NCBI GenBank assembly: GCA_021842145.1
Contig: JAKCBW010000001.1
Span: 1-36,059, forward strand
DNA: 36,059 bases
Direction of reading: 5' to 3'
Origin: Actinomycetes bacterium
Lineage (GTDB): Bacteria; Actinomycetota; Acidimicrobiia; Acidimicrobiales; Acidimicrobiaceae
Numbering within the stretch: the stretch's first letter is position 1; each line of letters begins with the position of its first letter. This document shows, one piece after another, positions 25,279-32,936 of the stretch. Below the pieces are notes generated by a model. The model saw only the letters and a list, made by a program, of their open reading frames with translations. It made no database searches and had not been told where the DNA came from. A program made the position numbers and the translations under genes.

Positions 25279-25820
25279 CAAAGCTCCTTTGTTGGATTCG
25301 AAGAGTAAAGTAGGGCAGAAGCTATCGCCGCAGCGCCCTTTTGACGGCCGAGGTCGCCGAGCCCCTCGGGACGTTTGGCCTTAACCACCACAGGAGCCCC
25401 AAGGATCCTAGATAGTCTTTGGGTCATCTCGGCCCGAGCCGGGGCGATCTTGGGAATCTCTGAGATAATTGTAAGGTCGACATTGAGAATCTCAAATCCC
25501 CTTTGCAAGGTAATCTCCACCACTTCTCTCAGTAGCCCTATAGAGTCAGCACCCTTGTACTGAGGGTCGGTATCTAGAAATACGTCACCGATTCCGCCCA
25601 CGCCACAGCCACCGAGCAGTGCGTCAGAAATGGCGTGCGCCCCGACGTCGCCGTCTGAATGTCCATCGAGACCGGGGCCATCAAAGAGTTGACCACAGAT
25701 CAGTAGCGGCCTGTGAGGGTCGGTTGAAAAGGGGTGGACGTCGAAGCCGACCGCAACCCTTAGGCCCGATAGAACCCCCTTTACCACCTCGGCGGATAGG
25801 GTCTCTCGTTCAAGGTTCAT
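25278..25820 (-). CDS. ispF: 2-C-methyl-D-erythritol 2,4-cyclodiphosphate synthase
   Basis: Fifth step of the MEP isoprenoid pathway; closes CDP-ME 2-phosphate to MEcPP. Metal-binding FDVHPF and the GLDGHSDGDVGAHAISDALLGG block are present, as are GDVFLDTDPQYKGADS and the C-terminal VKAKRPEGLGDLGRQKG. The ~17-residue N-terminal extension before VGFDVH makes it slightly longer than usual. The ATG overlaps the ispD stop by ATGA; GAGGTG lies upstream. It forms a coupled block carD-ispD-ispF-rlmB. Confidence 0.96.
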   Translation of the reverse strand: MNLERETLSAEVVKGVLSGLRVAVGFDVHPFSTDPHRPLLICGQLFDGPGLDGHSDGDVGAHAISDALLGGCGVGGIGDVFLDTDPQYKGADSIGLLREVVEITLQRGFEILNVDLTIISEIPKIAPARAEMTQRLSRILGAPVVVKAKRPEGLGDLGRQKGAAAIASALLYSSNPTKEL

Positions 25821-26482
25821 CCTTCACCTCGGATTTCCCGACGATCCAATAGGAGTAGTTCAGCTAATCGCAGATCGGACCGATGGGTCAGCTTGAAGTT
25901 GTTGGGGTCCCCCTGGATCCTCCTGGTCGCCAGTCCGAGGGCCTCTACCAAGGCGACATCGTCCGTTGCGTCCTCCCCCCCTGCATGGGCCCGGGTTATG
26001 GTTTGAAAGTTAAATCCCTGCGGAGTCTGGGCGGTGTGGAAACCGGACCTGTCGACCGAACCGACAACTTGTGAACCGTCGACGATTTTGAGGCTCTCGG
26101 TCACCGCTACGGTGGGAAGGACGGATACTGCCCCAGCTTTTAGTGCTTCAATCACCCCAAGAAAAAGCTCCTTGGACGCCAATGGGCGCGCAGCATCGTG
26201 GATCAACACCAGGTCATCTGGGCCCCCACCCATCTCAGCGATCACCGCCAGGCCGCTTCGAACCGACGCCGATCTAGTCGCTCCACCCTCGACGACAAGA
26301 TCTCCGGGATAATCCGCCGGATCCGAAATCGGCTTAACCGTCACAACCGTGTCAGAAACTGACTTAGCGACTTGATAGCTCCAGTCGATCACTCGGCGAT
26401 CGACCAGCCACTCGAGCTGCTTTCTTGCACCATAGCGAGACCCGGTTCCCCCGGCAACGATTATGGTCCAAACTCTAGACAA
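25817..26482 (-). CDS. ispD: 2-C-methyl-D-erythritol 4-phosphate cytidylyltransferase
   Basis: Third step of the MEP pathway, transferring CMP from CTP to MEP. The nucleotide-binding N-terminus is IIVAGGTGSRYGARKQ. LVLIHDAARPLAS and the HTAQTPQGFNF segment are typical, as is the DDVALVEALG metal-binding region. Length 221 is normal. The start is TTG, eight bases after the carD stop, with the G-rich AGGCGGCGGG before it. Isoprenoid synthesis by MEP genes beside carD is conserved in actinobacteria. Confidence 0.95.
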   Translation of the reverse strand: MSRVWTIIVAGGTGSRYGARKQLEWLVDRRVIDWSYQVAKSVSDTVVTVKPISDPADYPGDLVVEGGATRSASVRSGLAVIAEMGGGPDDLVLIHDAARPLASKELFLGVIEALKAGAVSVLPTVAVTESLKIVDGSQVVGSVDRSGFHTAQTPQGFNFQTITRAHAGGEDATDDVALVEALGLATRRIQGDPNNFKLTHRSDLRLAELLLLDRREIRGEG

Positions 26483-26490
26483 CCCGCCGC

Positions 26491-26970
26491 CTAAGACAGG
26501 GCAGCGTCTAGCTTCGCCTCAGCCTCTGATTCGGGGACCTCAAGAGCAAAGGAGAGCTCCGATACCAATATCTGGCGGGCTTTGGAAAGCATCCGCTTCT
26601 CTCCGGCCGATAGTCCCTTATCCTTGTCGCGCAGCGAAAGGTTCCTAACCACCTCGGCGACTTGGTAGATATCCCCAGATTTCAACTTCTCTACGTGGTT
26701 CTTGAACCGCCTCGACCAGTTGGTAGGCATGCGAGCCTCCTTCTTGCGCAAGACGGCAAACACCTCCTCGACCTCTTCGTCGTTGATGACCTCCCTGAGG
26801 CCAACCTCGTCTGTATTGTCCGCCGGGACCATCAGGGTCAGGTCTCCATACGCCAGTCGCAGCACCAGATACTCCCTGGTCTCACCAAAAGCTTCCCTGG
26901 TCTCACGCTTCTCGATGATCGCCGCACCGTGATGCGGATAGACCACCTTGTCTCCTACGTCGAACCCCAC
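26491..26970 (-). CDS. carD: CarD/CdnL-type RNA polymerase-binding transcription factor
   Basis: Essential actinobacterial factor that binds the RNA polymerase beta subunit and stabilises open complexes at rRNA and other promoters. The N-terminal RNA-polymerase interaction domain is FDVGDKVVYPHHGAAII..., with LTLMVPADN. The C-terminal helical DNA-binding part is REVINDEEVEEVFAVL...NWSRRFKNHVEKLKSGDIYQVAEVVRNL. At 159 residues it matches mycobacterial CarD. The start is GTG. It heads the ispD-ispF-rlmB block. Confidence 0.95.
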   Translation of the reverse strand: MGFDVGDKVVYPHHGAAIIEKRETREAFGETREYLVLRLAYGDLTLMVPADNTDEVGLREVINDEEVEEVFAVLRKKEARMPTNWSRRFKNHVEKLKSGDIYQVAEVVRNLSLRDKDKGLSAGEKRMLSKARQILVSELSFALEVPESEAEAKLDAALS

Positions 26971-27073
26971 CTAAACCTACTCTCGCTATTTCCGCACTTT
27001 TCCCATTAACTAGGGTAAGGCAAAGTGCAAAGGATCTATTCTATTGCATAGAACAAAGCCTGAGGGGCTTAAA

Positions 27074-27778
27074 ATGCGAACTGAAAAGAGTACAGGGCAC
27101 TCCGGCTACGTAGATGCTCGGTCCCTGCTTCTAAAAACCGAGTTCATGAAGGCCCTCGACTCATTGGCGATCGACGATGTCATCAAGGCCCATCGACGTT
27201 CAACCTTTCTTAGGGGCCAGGATATCTTCGTAGAGGGTGAAGCTTCGTCGGACCTTTTCATCGTGGCAACCGGTCGGGTGGCCATGCAAAAGAGTGCTTC
27301 TGGGGGAAAAGACTCGCTGGTCGCACTGATGGAACCGGGTGACCTCTTCGGAGAGATGGGCCTCTTTGACGACCAGGGTAGGTCGGCGACTGCTCGATGC
27401 CTCGAGCGTACTGAGGTTTTGAAAATTCCCTACTCCGTGCTGAGGCTCATACTCCATCAGAGGCCGGGCCTTTTGTGGGGGATGCTCGAGCTCTTGGCTA
27501 AGAGGCTCAGAAATACCGACGATGCGCTAGCCGACGCAATGTTTCTCGACGTACCGGGACGTACCGCCAAGAGGATCCTAGAAATATCTCACGACCAAGA
27601 CGAGTTCAACCTACCACTCACCCAGGAAGAACTCGCTGGGCTAGTCGGTGCGTCTAGGGAGAGGGTCAACAAAGCACTCGCAGCGTTAGTGCGTAGCGGG
27701 GTAATAGAGATCCAGGACCGCAAGTACAAAATCGCCGACAGGGAGGAGCTGACAAGGCTGGCCGGAGTTGGCGAATAG
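27074..27778 (+). CDS. CRP/FNR family cyclic-nucleotide-type regulator
   Basis: DNA-binding regulator of about 234 residues. The N-terminal cyclic nucleotide-binding barrel contains EGEASSDLFIVATGRV and the phosphate-binding cassette FGEMGLFDDQGRSATARC, with Arg-Ser-Ala suited to cAMP. The C-terminal winged HTH is LTQEELAGLVGASRERVNKALAALVRSGVI. No cysteine cluster of FNR type is seen. GAGGGG seven bases before ATG 27074 favours this start over TTG 27044. It is convergent with disA, three bases apart. Confidence 0.92.
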   Translation: MRTEKSTGHSGYVDARSLLLKTEFMKALDSLAIDDVIKAHRRSTFLRGQDIFVEGEASSDLFIVATGRVAMQKSASGGKDSLVALMEPGDLFGEMGLFDDQGRSATARCLERTEVLKIPYSVLRLILHQRPGLLWGMLELLAKRLRNTDDALADAMFLDVPGRTAKRILEISHDQDEFNLPLTQEELAGLVGASRERVNKALAALVRSGVIEIQDRKYKIADREELTRLAGVGE

Positions 27779-27781
27779 AAC

Positions 27782-28852
27782 CTAAGATCGATAAATCCCA
27801 TCTTTTACCGCTCGAGTCCAGCGGGCATCCAATGGATCGCTCTCCTCTGGCTCGTCACCTGGAGGCTCCAGTATCGGCCGCAATCCACCGAAGGTCTCCT
27901 TTAGGGCATCCTTGACGTACTGTGGCACCTGGGGTGTGGAGTTCACCTGTCTCGACCCACGTGACTCCATCGTCGCTTCCAAGTAGGACGGTGAATCCAG
28001 TTGAGTGACCCAAGGACAGCAGGAATGCTTCTTTACGCCCTCGGCCAGTCGATCCAAGTCAAGCAACTCGGCCATGGGAACCTCAGCTAAGAAACTGACG
28101 AGTTCTGCGGCTTCGTCCCTGGTGGTTATCTCTAAGAAGTCCTGAATTACCGACAGGTAGTTGGTCTCAAATCCCAAATAAACCTCATCGAGCTGAAGAG
28201 CCAACAGCCTTCCGTCAGAACCTAACTCCAGGAGGTACCAGGCAATCTCCTCTGAAATCCTCCGAACTAGCTCTCCACGCTGCAAGACGGTGACTACGTC
28301 TTTGAACTTAGCCGATTTAGCGACTTCGAGATTGTCTAGGTTTGCCAAGACGCCGTCGAGTCTCTCCTTATACCGCTCGAGGGTAGCAAGTGCCTGATTT
28401 GCTCGATTAAAAATGGTGTGGGTCGGCTTGAGTTGGTGCTTGAAGTTATCGCGATACACGGTAATTACAGATAGCTCCTCCGAAACCGCCACCACGGTAA
28501 CTGGGACACTCTTCGCAACCCGCTCGGCCGAGCGGTGCCTAGTTCCAGTTTCCGACGTCGATATACTCGAGTCCGGTACGAGGTGGACATTAGCCCTAGC
28601 AATCCTCATGCGATCACCAGACAGGATGATGGCCCCATCCATCTTTGCGAGTTCGAACAGTCGCTGCGGGGAGAACTCCGAATCGATGAGAAAGCCCCCC
28701 GAGCATATCGAGAGGACATCAGGACCGTCTCCAATGACTAACAGGGCCCCCATTCGAGCCTGGAGTATCCTATCGAGCCCCTCCCGCAGGCCGGTTCCTG
28801 GTGCTACCCTCCTAAGGGTATCGACGAGCTGAAGCGAACTTTTGGTCTCCAT
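27782..28852 (-). CDS. disA: DNA integrity scanning protein DisA (diadenylate cyclase)
   Basis: Makes c-di-AMP from two ATP and scans DNA for branched lesions. The N-terminal DAC domain has the catalytic KMDGAIILS (DGA) and TRHRSAERVA (RHR) motifs. A helical linker follows (ATLERYKERLDGVLANLDNLEV...). The C-terminal region YVKDALKETFGGLRPIL...DARWTRAVKDGIYR aligns with the family's HhH domain, but the usual GxG hairpin is replaced by SDPLDARW. The track start 28969 includes 39 residues with no family likeness; METKSS at 28852 fits the usual start. It lies downstream of clpC on the same strand. Confidence 0.93.
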   Translation of the reverse strand: METKSSLQLVDTLRRVAPGTGLREGLDRILQARMGALLVIGDGPDVLSICSGGFLIDSEFSPQRLFELAKMDGAIILSGDRMRIARANVHLVPDSSISTSETGTRHRSAERVAKSVPVTVVAVSEELSVITVYRDNFKHQLKPTHTIFNRANQALATLERYKERLDGVLANLDNLEVAKSAKFKDVVTVLQRGELVRRISEEIAWYLLELGSDGRLLALQLDEVYLGFETNYLSVIQDFLEITTRDEAAELVSFLAEVPMAELLDLDRLAEGVKKHSCCPWVTQLDSPSYLEATMESRGSRQVNSTPQVPQYVKDALKETFGGLRPILEPPGDEPEESDPLDARWTRAVKDGIYRS

Positions 28853-28987
28853 CCACCCATCATAGGCGGGGTACACACCCGGCGGGATTGCTTCGAAAGT
28901 CGCAACAAAGACTAAACAATCCGGCAATCTGGTGGCAGCAACCATGCAAAACCAACACTTGAAAACCAAGCTCTAGGTCGGCCCCAT

Positions 28988-29027
28988 TTATCGGCCCTTT
29001 TATCGGCCCTGATGCGCTACTGCTTTT
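28988..29027 (-). promoter_or_regulatory. Sigma-28-type promoter candidate upstream of disA, duplicated -10
   Basis: On the minus strand AAAA, 16 bases, GCCGATAA (29007-29000), then a second perfect GCCGATAA (28995-28988) 12 bp further on, as part of a tandem 12-bp unit. The sigma-28 -10 consensus is GCCGATAA. It lies about 150 bp upstream of the disA ATG. Confidence 0.45.
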
Positions 29028-29070
29028 GCTCGCGCGCACAAGCAGAGCTCGAAGCTACCAAACGATGTTG

Positions 29071-29112
29071 CACTAAGAGGCGACCCCAGTTGACTAGGGC
29101 CGCCTCTTAGTG
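29071..29112 (-). terminator. Strong hairpin downstream of clpC
   Basis: A perfect 12-bp stem CACTAAGAGGCG/CGCCTCTTAGTG with an inner CCC/GGG pair and small loop, 20 bp after the clpC stop. No T-run follows on the minus strand, so termination may be rho-independent only in part; it may also stabilise clpC mRNA. Confidence 0.7.
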
Positions 29113-29132
29113 AAAAGTAAATCTCTAAACCG

Positions 29133-31622
29133 CTACTCGGATCCGGTGCCCGCCATTTCGACTGGCGGTGGCTCGAGCCCCTCCACGGTACGAAAGACGA
29201 TTTCACCGTCGACCACGTCGACGACGACCGTCTCACCGACCCTGAACTCCTTCCATAGGAGCTTCTCGGAAATCGGGTCCTCGATCATCCGCTGTATCGT
29301 CCTCCTCAGCGGTCTCGCCCCAAGCTGGGGATCGTAGCCTTTCACCGCCAGCAGCGACTTCGCTTCTGGGGTCAACTCCAAAGCGATACCCATCGACGAA
29401 AGCTGAGTCTGAACCCTCGTCATGAGGAGGTCCACGATCTCGGTAACCTCTTCACGAGATAGCTCGTGGAACACGATCACCTCGTCAATTCGGTTCAAGA
29501 ATTCAGGCTTGAAGTGCGACTTGAGAGCTTCAGATACCTTTAGCTTCATCCTCTCGTAGGTCACAGCCTCTGTGGTCTTAGCAAAACCAACCGATGCCTT
29601 CCTAAGGTCGGCCGTTCCGAGGTTTGAAGTCATGATCAGCACGGTGTTCTTGAAGTCCACCGACCTTCCCTGGGCGTCTGTTAGCCGTCCATCCTCCAAA
29701 ATCTGCAACAGAGTGTTGAAGATGTCCGGATGGGCCTTCTCTATCTCGTCAAAAAGAACCACCGAGAATGGCTTACGCCTAACGGCCTCGGTCAACTGAC
29801 CGCCTTCGTCGTAGCCCACATATCCAGGGGGCGAGCCAACGAGGCGAGAGACCGTGTGCTTCTCCATATACTCGCTCATGTCGAGCTGAATAAGCGCAGA
29901 CTCATCGCCAAAGAGGAAAGCCGCAAGCGTCTTTGCTAGCTCGGTCTTGCCGACACCGGTAGGTCCAAGGAAAATAAAGGAACCGGAAGGTCTCTTTGGA
30001 TCCTTCAGACCCGCCCTAGTCCTTCTGATCGCTCGGGAAAGCCCAGCTATCGCCTCTTCCTGACCGATAACCCTCTGGTGAAGTTCGTCCTCCATCCTCA
30101 GGAGCTTGGACGTCTCCTCTTCGGTCAACTTATAGACCGGTATACCGGTCCAGTTGGCGAGGACTTCGGCGATGACCTCTTCGTCGACTATGTCGAAGAG
30201 CTCCTTACCCTGCGCCTTCCAGGTGCTCTCAAGGGCGCTCTTCTGGTCGAGCTTGTCCTTCTCCTTCGCCACCAGACGCTTAGCTTCATCGAAATTCTGC
30301 CTCTCGATCGCCGCGTCCTTCTCTTTCCTGATCTTTGCGAGCTCCTGATCGATCCCGTTCAATTCGGGCGGCGAAGTCATCCGCCTAATCCGCAACCTCG
30401 AACCAGCCTCGTCGATAAGGTCGATAGCCTTATCAGGGAGTTGACGGTCTGAGATGTAGCGATCGGCAAGGTTGGCGGCGGCTACTAGCGCTTGGTCGGT
30501 AATGGTCACACCATGGTGGGCCTCATAGCGATCCCTCAATCCCTTGAGAATCTCTATCGTGTGTTCCAGGGATGGTGGTTCAACCTTTATCGGCTGGAAC
30601 CTTCTCTCCAAAGCCGCGTCCTTCTCAAGGTGCTTGCGATACTCGTCTAAGGTAGTCGCACCTATCGTCTGCAGCTCTCCTCGGGCAAGCATCGGCTTGA
30701 GGATAGAGGCGGCGTCGATCGCACCCTCTGCGGCACCCGCACCGACCAGTGTGTGTAGTTCGTCGATGAAAAGGATGATGTCACCCCTGGTGCGAACCTC
30801 TTTGAGAACCTTTTTCAGTCGCTCCTCAAAATCACCCCGGTATCTGCTGCCCGCCACCAAGGCACCAAGGTCCAAGGTGTATAGCTGCTTACCGCGAAGG
30901 GTATCTGGGACGTCGTTACTTACGATCTTCTGGGCGAGTCCCTCGACTATGGCGGTCTTGCCGACACCTGGTTCGCCGATCAGCACGGGGTTGTTCTTGG
31001 TCCTCCGGGAGAGAACCTGCATCACCCTTTCGATCTCACGCTCCCGTCCAACGACCGGATCGAGTTTCTTGTCCCTAGCAGTCTGGGTCAAGTTGCGCCC
31101 AAATTGATCCAGCACAGGCGAACCGCCTGCCTGTGGCTCAGTTCCCGAAGACTGCCCCACTCCAGCGTTAGCGGTCTCTCGACCTTGCGAGCTGGAAAGA
31201 ATCTGAATAACCTGTTGGCGAACCCTCGACAGGTCCGCTCCGAGGCTAATAAGGACCCCTGCTGCTACGCCTTCGCCCTCACGGACTAGTCCCAGCAACA
31301 TGTGCTCTGTGCCTATATAGTTATGACCGAGCTGAAGTGCCTCGCGTAGTGACAGCTCAAGAACCCTCTTTGCCCTAGGGGTAAACGGAGGGGACCCAGT
31401 GGTAGTACCGCTGGGTGGACCAATAGTCTCCTCAACCTTTTCCCTCACTGCTTCGAGCGAGATACCCAAGGACTCAAGGGCCTTAGCCGCTACGCCTTCG
31501 CCCTCGTGAATCAGTCCAAGCAGGATATGCTCGGTGCCAATGAAGTTATGGTTCAAACCCTTGGCTTCTTCCTGAGCCAAGACTAGAACCCTTCTGGCCC
31601 GATCAGTGAAGCGTTCAAACAA
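29133..31622 (-). CDS. clpC: Clp protease ATP-binding subunit ClpC
   Basis: Hsp100 unfoldase feeding ClpP. Two N-terminal Clp_N repeats (residues ~1-145, [20 protein letters not shown] and [16 protein letters not shown]) are followed by D1 with Walker [18 protein letters not shown]-containing middle domain ([27 protein letters not shown]) precedes D2 with Walker [16 protein letters not shown] and the C-terminal small domain. Length 829 is typical. The start is TTG, fixed by the near-universal MFERFTDRA and by GGGAGGCGGAGG just upstream. Sigma-28-like -10 elements lie 90 and 170 bp upstream. Confidence 0.98.
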   Translation of the reverse strand: MFERFTDRARRVLVLAQEEAKGLNHNFIGTEHILLGLIHEGEGVAAKALESLGISLEAVREKVEETIGPPSGTTTGSPPFTPRAKRVLELSLREALQLGHNYIGTEHMLLGLVREGEGVAAGVLISLGADLSRVRQQVIQILSSSQGRETANAGVGQSSGTEPQAGGSPVLDQFGRNLTQTARDKKLDPVVGREREIERVMQVLSRRTKNNPVLIGEPGVGKTAIVEGLAQKIVSNDVPDTLRGKQLYTLDLGALVAGSRYRGDFEERLKKVLKEVRTRGDIILFIDELHTLVGAGAAEGAIDAASILKPMLARGELQTIGATTLDEYRKHLEKDAALERRFQPIKVEPPSLEHTIEILKGLRDRYEAHHGVTITDQALVAAANLADRYISDRQLPDKAIDLIDEAGSRLRIRRMTSPPELNGIDQELAKIRKEKDAAIERQNFDEAKRLVAKEKDKLDQKSALESTWKAQGKELFDIVDEEVIAEVLANWTGIPVYKLTEEETSKLLRMEDELHQRVIGQEEAIAGLSRAIRRTRAGLKDPKRPSGSFIFLGPTGVGKTELAKTLAAFLFGDESALIQLDMSEYMEKHTVSRLVGSPPGYVGYDEGGQLTEAVRRKPFSVVLFDEIEKAHPDIFNTLLQILEDGRLTDAQGRSVDFKNTVLIMTSNLGTADLRKASVGFAKTTEAVTYERMKLKVSEALKSHFKPEFLNRIDEVIVFHELSREEVTEIVDLLMTRVQTQLSSMGIALELTPEAKSLLAVKGYDPQLGARPLRRTIQRMIEDPISEKLLWKEFRVGETVVVDVVDGEIVFRTVEGLEPPPVEMAGTGSE

Positions 31623-31712
31623 GCCTCCGCCTCCCTTTTTGGAGTAGCCAACTTTCCATCTATTCTAATGGGGATCAAACCAAATTTCGGGAATCTCCCT
31701 CTTTTGGGTCTC

Positions 31713-31720
31713 TTATCGGT
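31713..31720 (-). promoter_or_regulatory. GCCGATAA-like -10 element, proximal clpC copy
   Basis: ACCGATAA on the minus strand, seven of eight to the sigma-28 -10 consensus, about 91 bp upstream of the clpC start. No convincing -35 at 15-16 bases. Included because it shares CCGATAAGAG with the distal copy. Confidence 0.25.
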
Positions 31721-31763
31721 ATAAACACCTAATGTCCCCCGAAACTTCCCAGCTCAAATCCTT

Positions 31764-31781
31764 GGGACTGAAGTCAGTCCC
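31764..31781. promoter_or_regulatory. 18-bp palindrome upstream of clpC
   Basis: GGGACTGA-AG-TCAGTCCC, a perfect 8-bp inverted repeat with two-base centre, right beside the expected start site of the distal sigma-28-like promoter. It could be an operator or a 5'-UTR hairpin. Confidence 0.45.
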
Positions 31782-31790
31782 GTGACTCTC

Positions 31791-31817
31791 TTATCGGCAC
31801 CTCAGCCCCTGCACTTA
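31791..31817 (-). promoter_or_regulatory. Sigma-28-type promoter candidate upstream of clpC
   Basis: On the minus strand TAAG, 15 bases, GCCGATAA; consensus TAAA-N15-GCCGATAA. The start would be near 31783, giving a ~160-nt leader that includes the GGGACTGA palindrome. Confidence 0.5.
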
Positions 31818-31979
31818 GCGAATTGGCCGCCAAATTCACAAACTAGCTAAAAAACACCACCGCTAGGGGTACAATTCCTCAACTGACTATCCTGCCCTTC
31901 TTCACGGCAATCAATAAACCTCCCCCAGAGCGAACCGAGAGTTTTCAGGGGAGAGTTTTCTTTTTGGAACATGGGTCCG

Positions 31980-32008
31980 AATCAGCTCGGGGTTTCGGAC
32001 TGATTTTT
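31980..32008 (+). terminator. Hairpin with T-run in the gene-free region
   Basis: AATCAG-N14-CTGATT followed by TTTCT on the plus strand. A competing pairing TCCGA...TCGGA overlaps it. No plus-strand gene lies just upstream, so this may be a leftover of the mobile-element region. Confidence 0.3.
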
Positions 32009-32114
32009 CTATCTCACCTATGTTTTTGCAACATTTGTGGCAAACAAGATCCTAAGAACGCCTGAACGGCACATGGAGCAGAATAGTTGGGCCGGTTATG
32101 GAATTATTCCCTCC

Positions 32115-32345
32115 CTATGCCGGGGCGATCGCTCCGTTTTGACGTGAGCTGGCCAGTTTTCTCAAGTTGTGGCAAATTGCGTGCAGTATCCACTCCCTGC
32201 TGGCTCCGGCAAGTCCACGTATGCAGAGACGCCCAGCAGCCTGTTCTATTTTCATCTGGCCAAAGATAGGCTCGATTATCGCTTTTCTTCTGGCGTAATC
32301 CTTACGTCTTTGCTTGTTCGAAGACGCCTCGCCAAACGCTCTTTG
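32115..32345 (-). pseudogene. IS1182-type transposase, C-terminal fragment (frame A)
   Basis: Reading the minus strand gives an open frame ending TAG at 32115-32117 with YARRKAIIEPIFGQMK, then AGRLCIRGLAGASREWILHAICHNLRKLA. This matches the end of IS1182-family DDE transposases (RRKAIVEPVFGQIK ... EWxLxCxxHNLxKL). The frame lacks a start and the natural upstream part is in another frame, so the gene is broken. The ORF track lists only plus-strand shadows here. Confidence 0.75.
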
Positions 32346-32515
32346 TCAGTTGCGTAATTGGGAATCCGTCCTCGTGGTGCATCGGATACACGTTCGTTGT
32401 GCTTGAGCTGGATCGCCCAGAGACGACGTGTCCATAAGTCCAAATCGCTGAGCGTACCCGGCGTTTGTGTTATAGAGAAGTAGGCCTCGAACTCAGGCAG
32501 ATATTGCCGTAGCCA
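32276..32515 (-). pseudogene. Transposase fragment in frame B joined to maturase-like sequence
   Basis: An 80-codon open frame between two TAA stops. Its distal half, KHNERV then DAPRGRIPNYATDKERLARRLRT, matches the IS1182 transposase segment that should precede frame A. A one-base shift near the AAGCAAAGACG tract separates them. Its proximal half, YFSITQTPGTLSDLDLWTRRLWAIQLK, instead resembles the C-terminal maturase region of group II intron reverse transcriptases (YFxxxxTPxxFxxLDxWxRRRLRxxxxK). I read this as two mobile-element remnants fused by deletion; the maturase half is less certain. Confidence 0.5.
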
Positions 32516-32936
32516 TTAAACGGCTCGGTTTATGCTACGCAGGGCAAAATGGGGAGTGGTGCGCCCAATGCCCTACTGGAGTGGGGCGAGTGCCTTGGGA
32601 AACGCAGCGAACTGCACCGTTTCCCCTCTTGTTCGTCCCACTACCATTTTTCAGACCTACATTGATAGGGTCTCAAAGCCGTCTTGAGCTGCGACGATAA
32701 ATCGGACTCAATAGCTTGGCCTGGCAGAAGCGGTCGCATTAACCGGCGCTCCCGCCGACATTTGGCAACTTCATTACGGTACCTGCCTTGCCGAACTAAT
32801 TGTACGGTCGATTAGCATTGCAGCTGTATGCCCATTGGGCTCCGAGCAAGCGACCGCTGGCGCAGGGCCAGGAGTTGTAGCTGTGTCTCTTCGATAAGTC
32901 AAAAAGACGCGGCTCTTGGCCCAGGCGAGGAGCGCC
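32516..32936. other. Gene-free region upstream of the EAL gene
   Basis: About 420 bp with no intact gene. On the minus strand a short open stretch GETVQFAAFPKALAPL (near 32575-32625) and LRSINRAV before the TAA at 32516-32518 may extend the mobile-element debris. AGGAG at 32929-32933 serves the EAL gene. The wider region 31623-32936 has only the motifs listed separately and a GAGAGTTTTC direct repeat near 31937-31960. Confidence 0.45.

Noticed and set aside
30587-30594. GCCGATAA inside clpC
   Set aside because: It lies in conserved coding sequence (QPIKVEPP) with no gene start downstream; probably chance.
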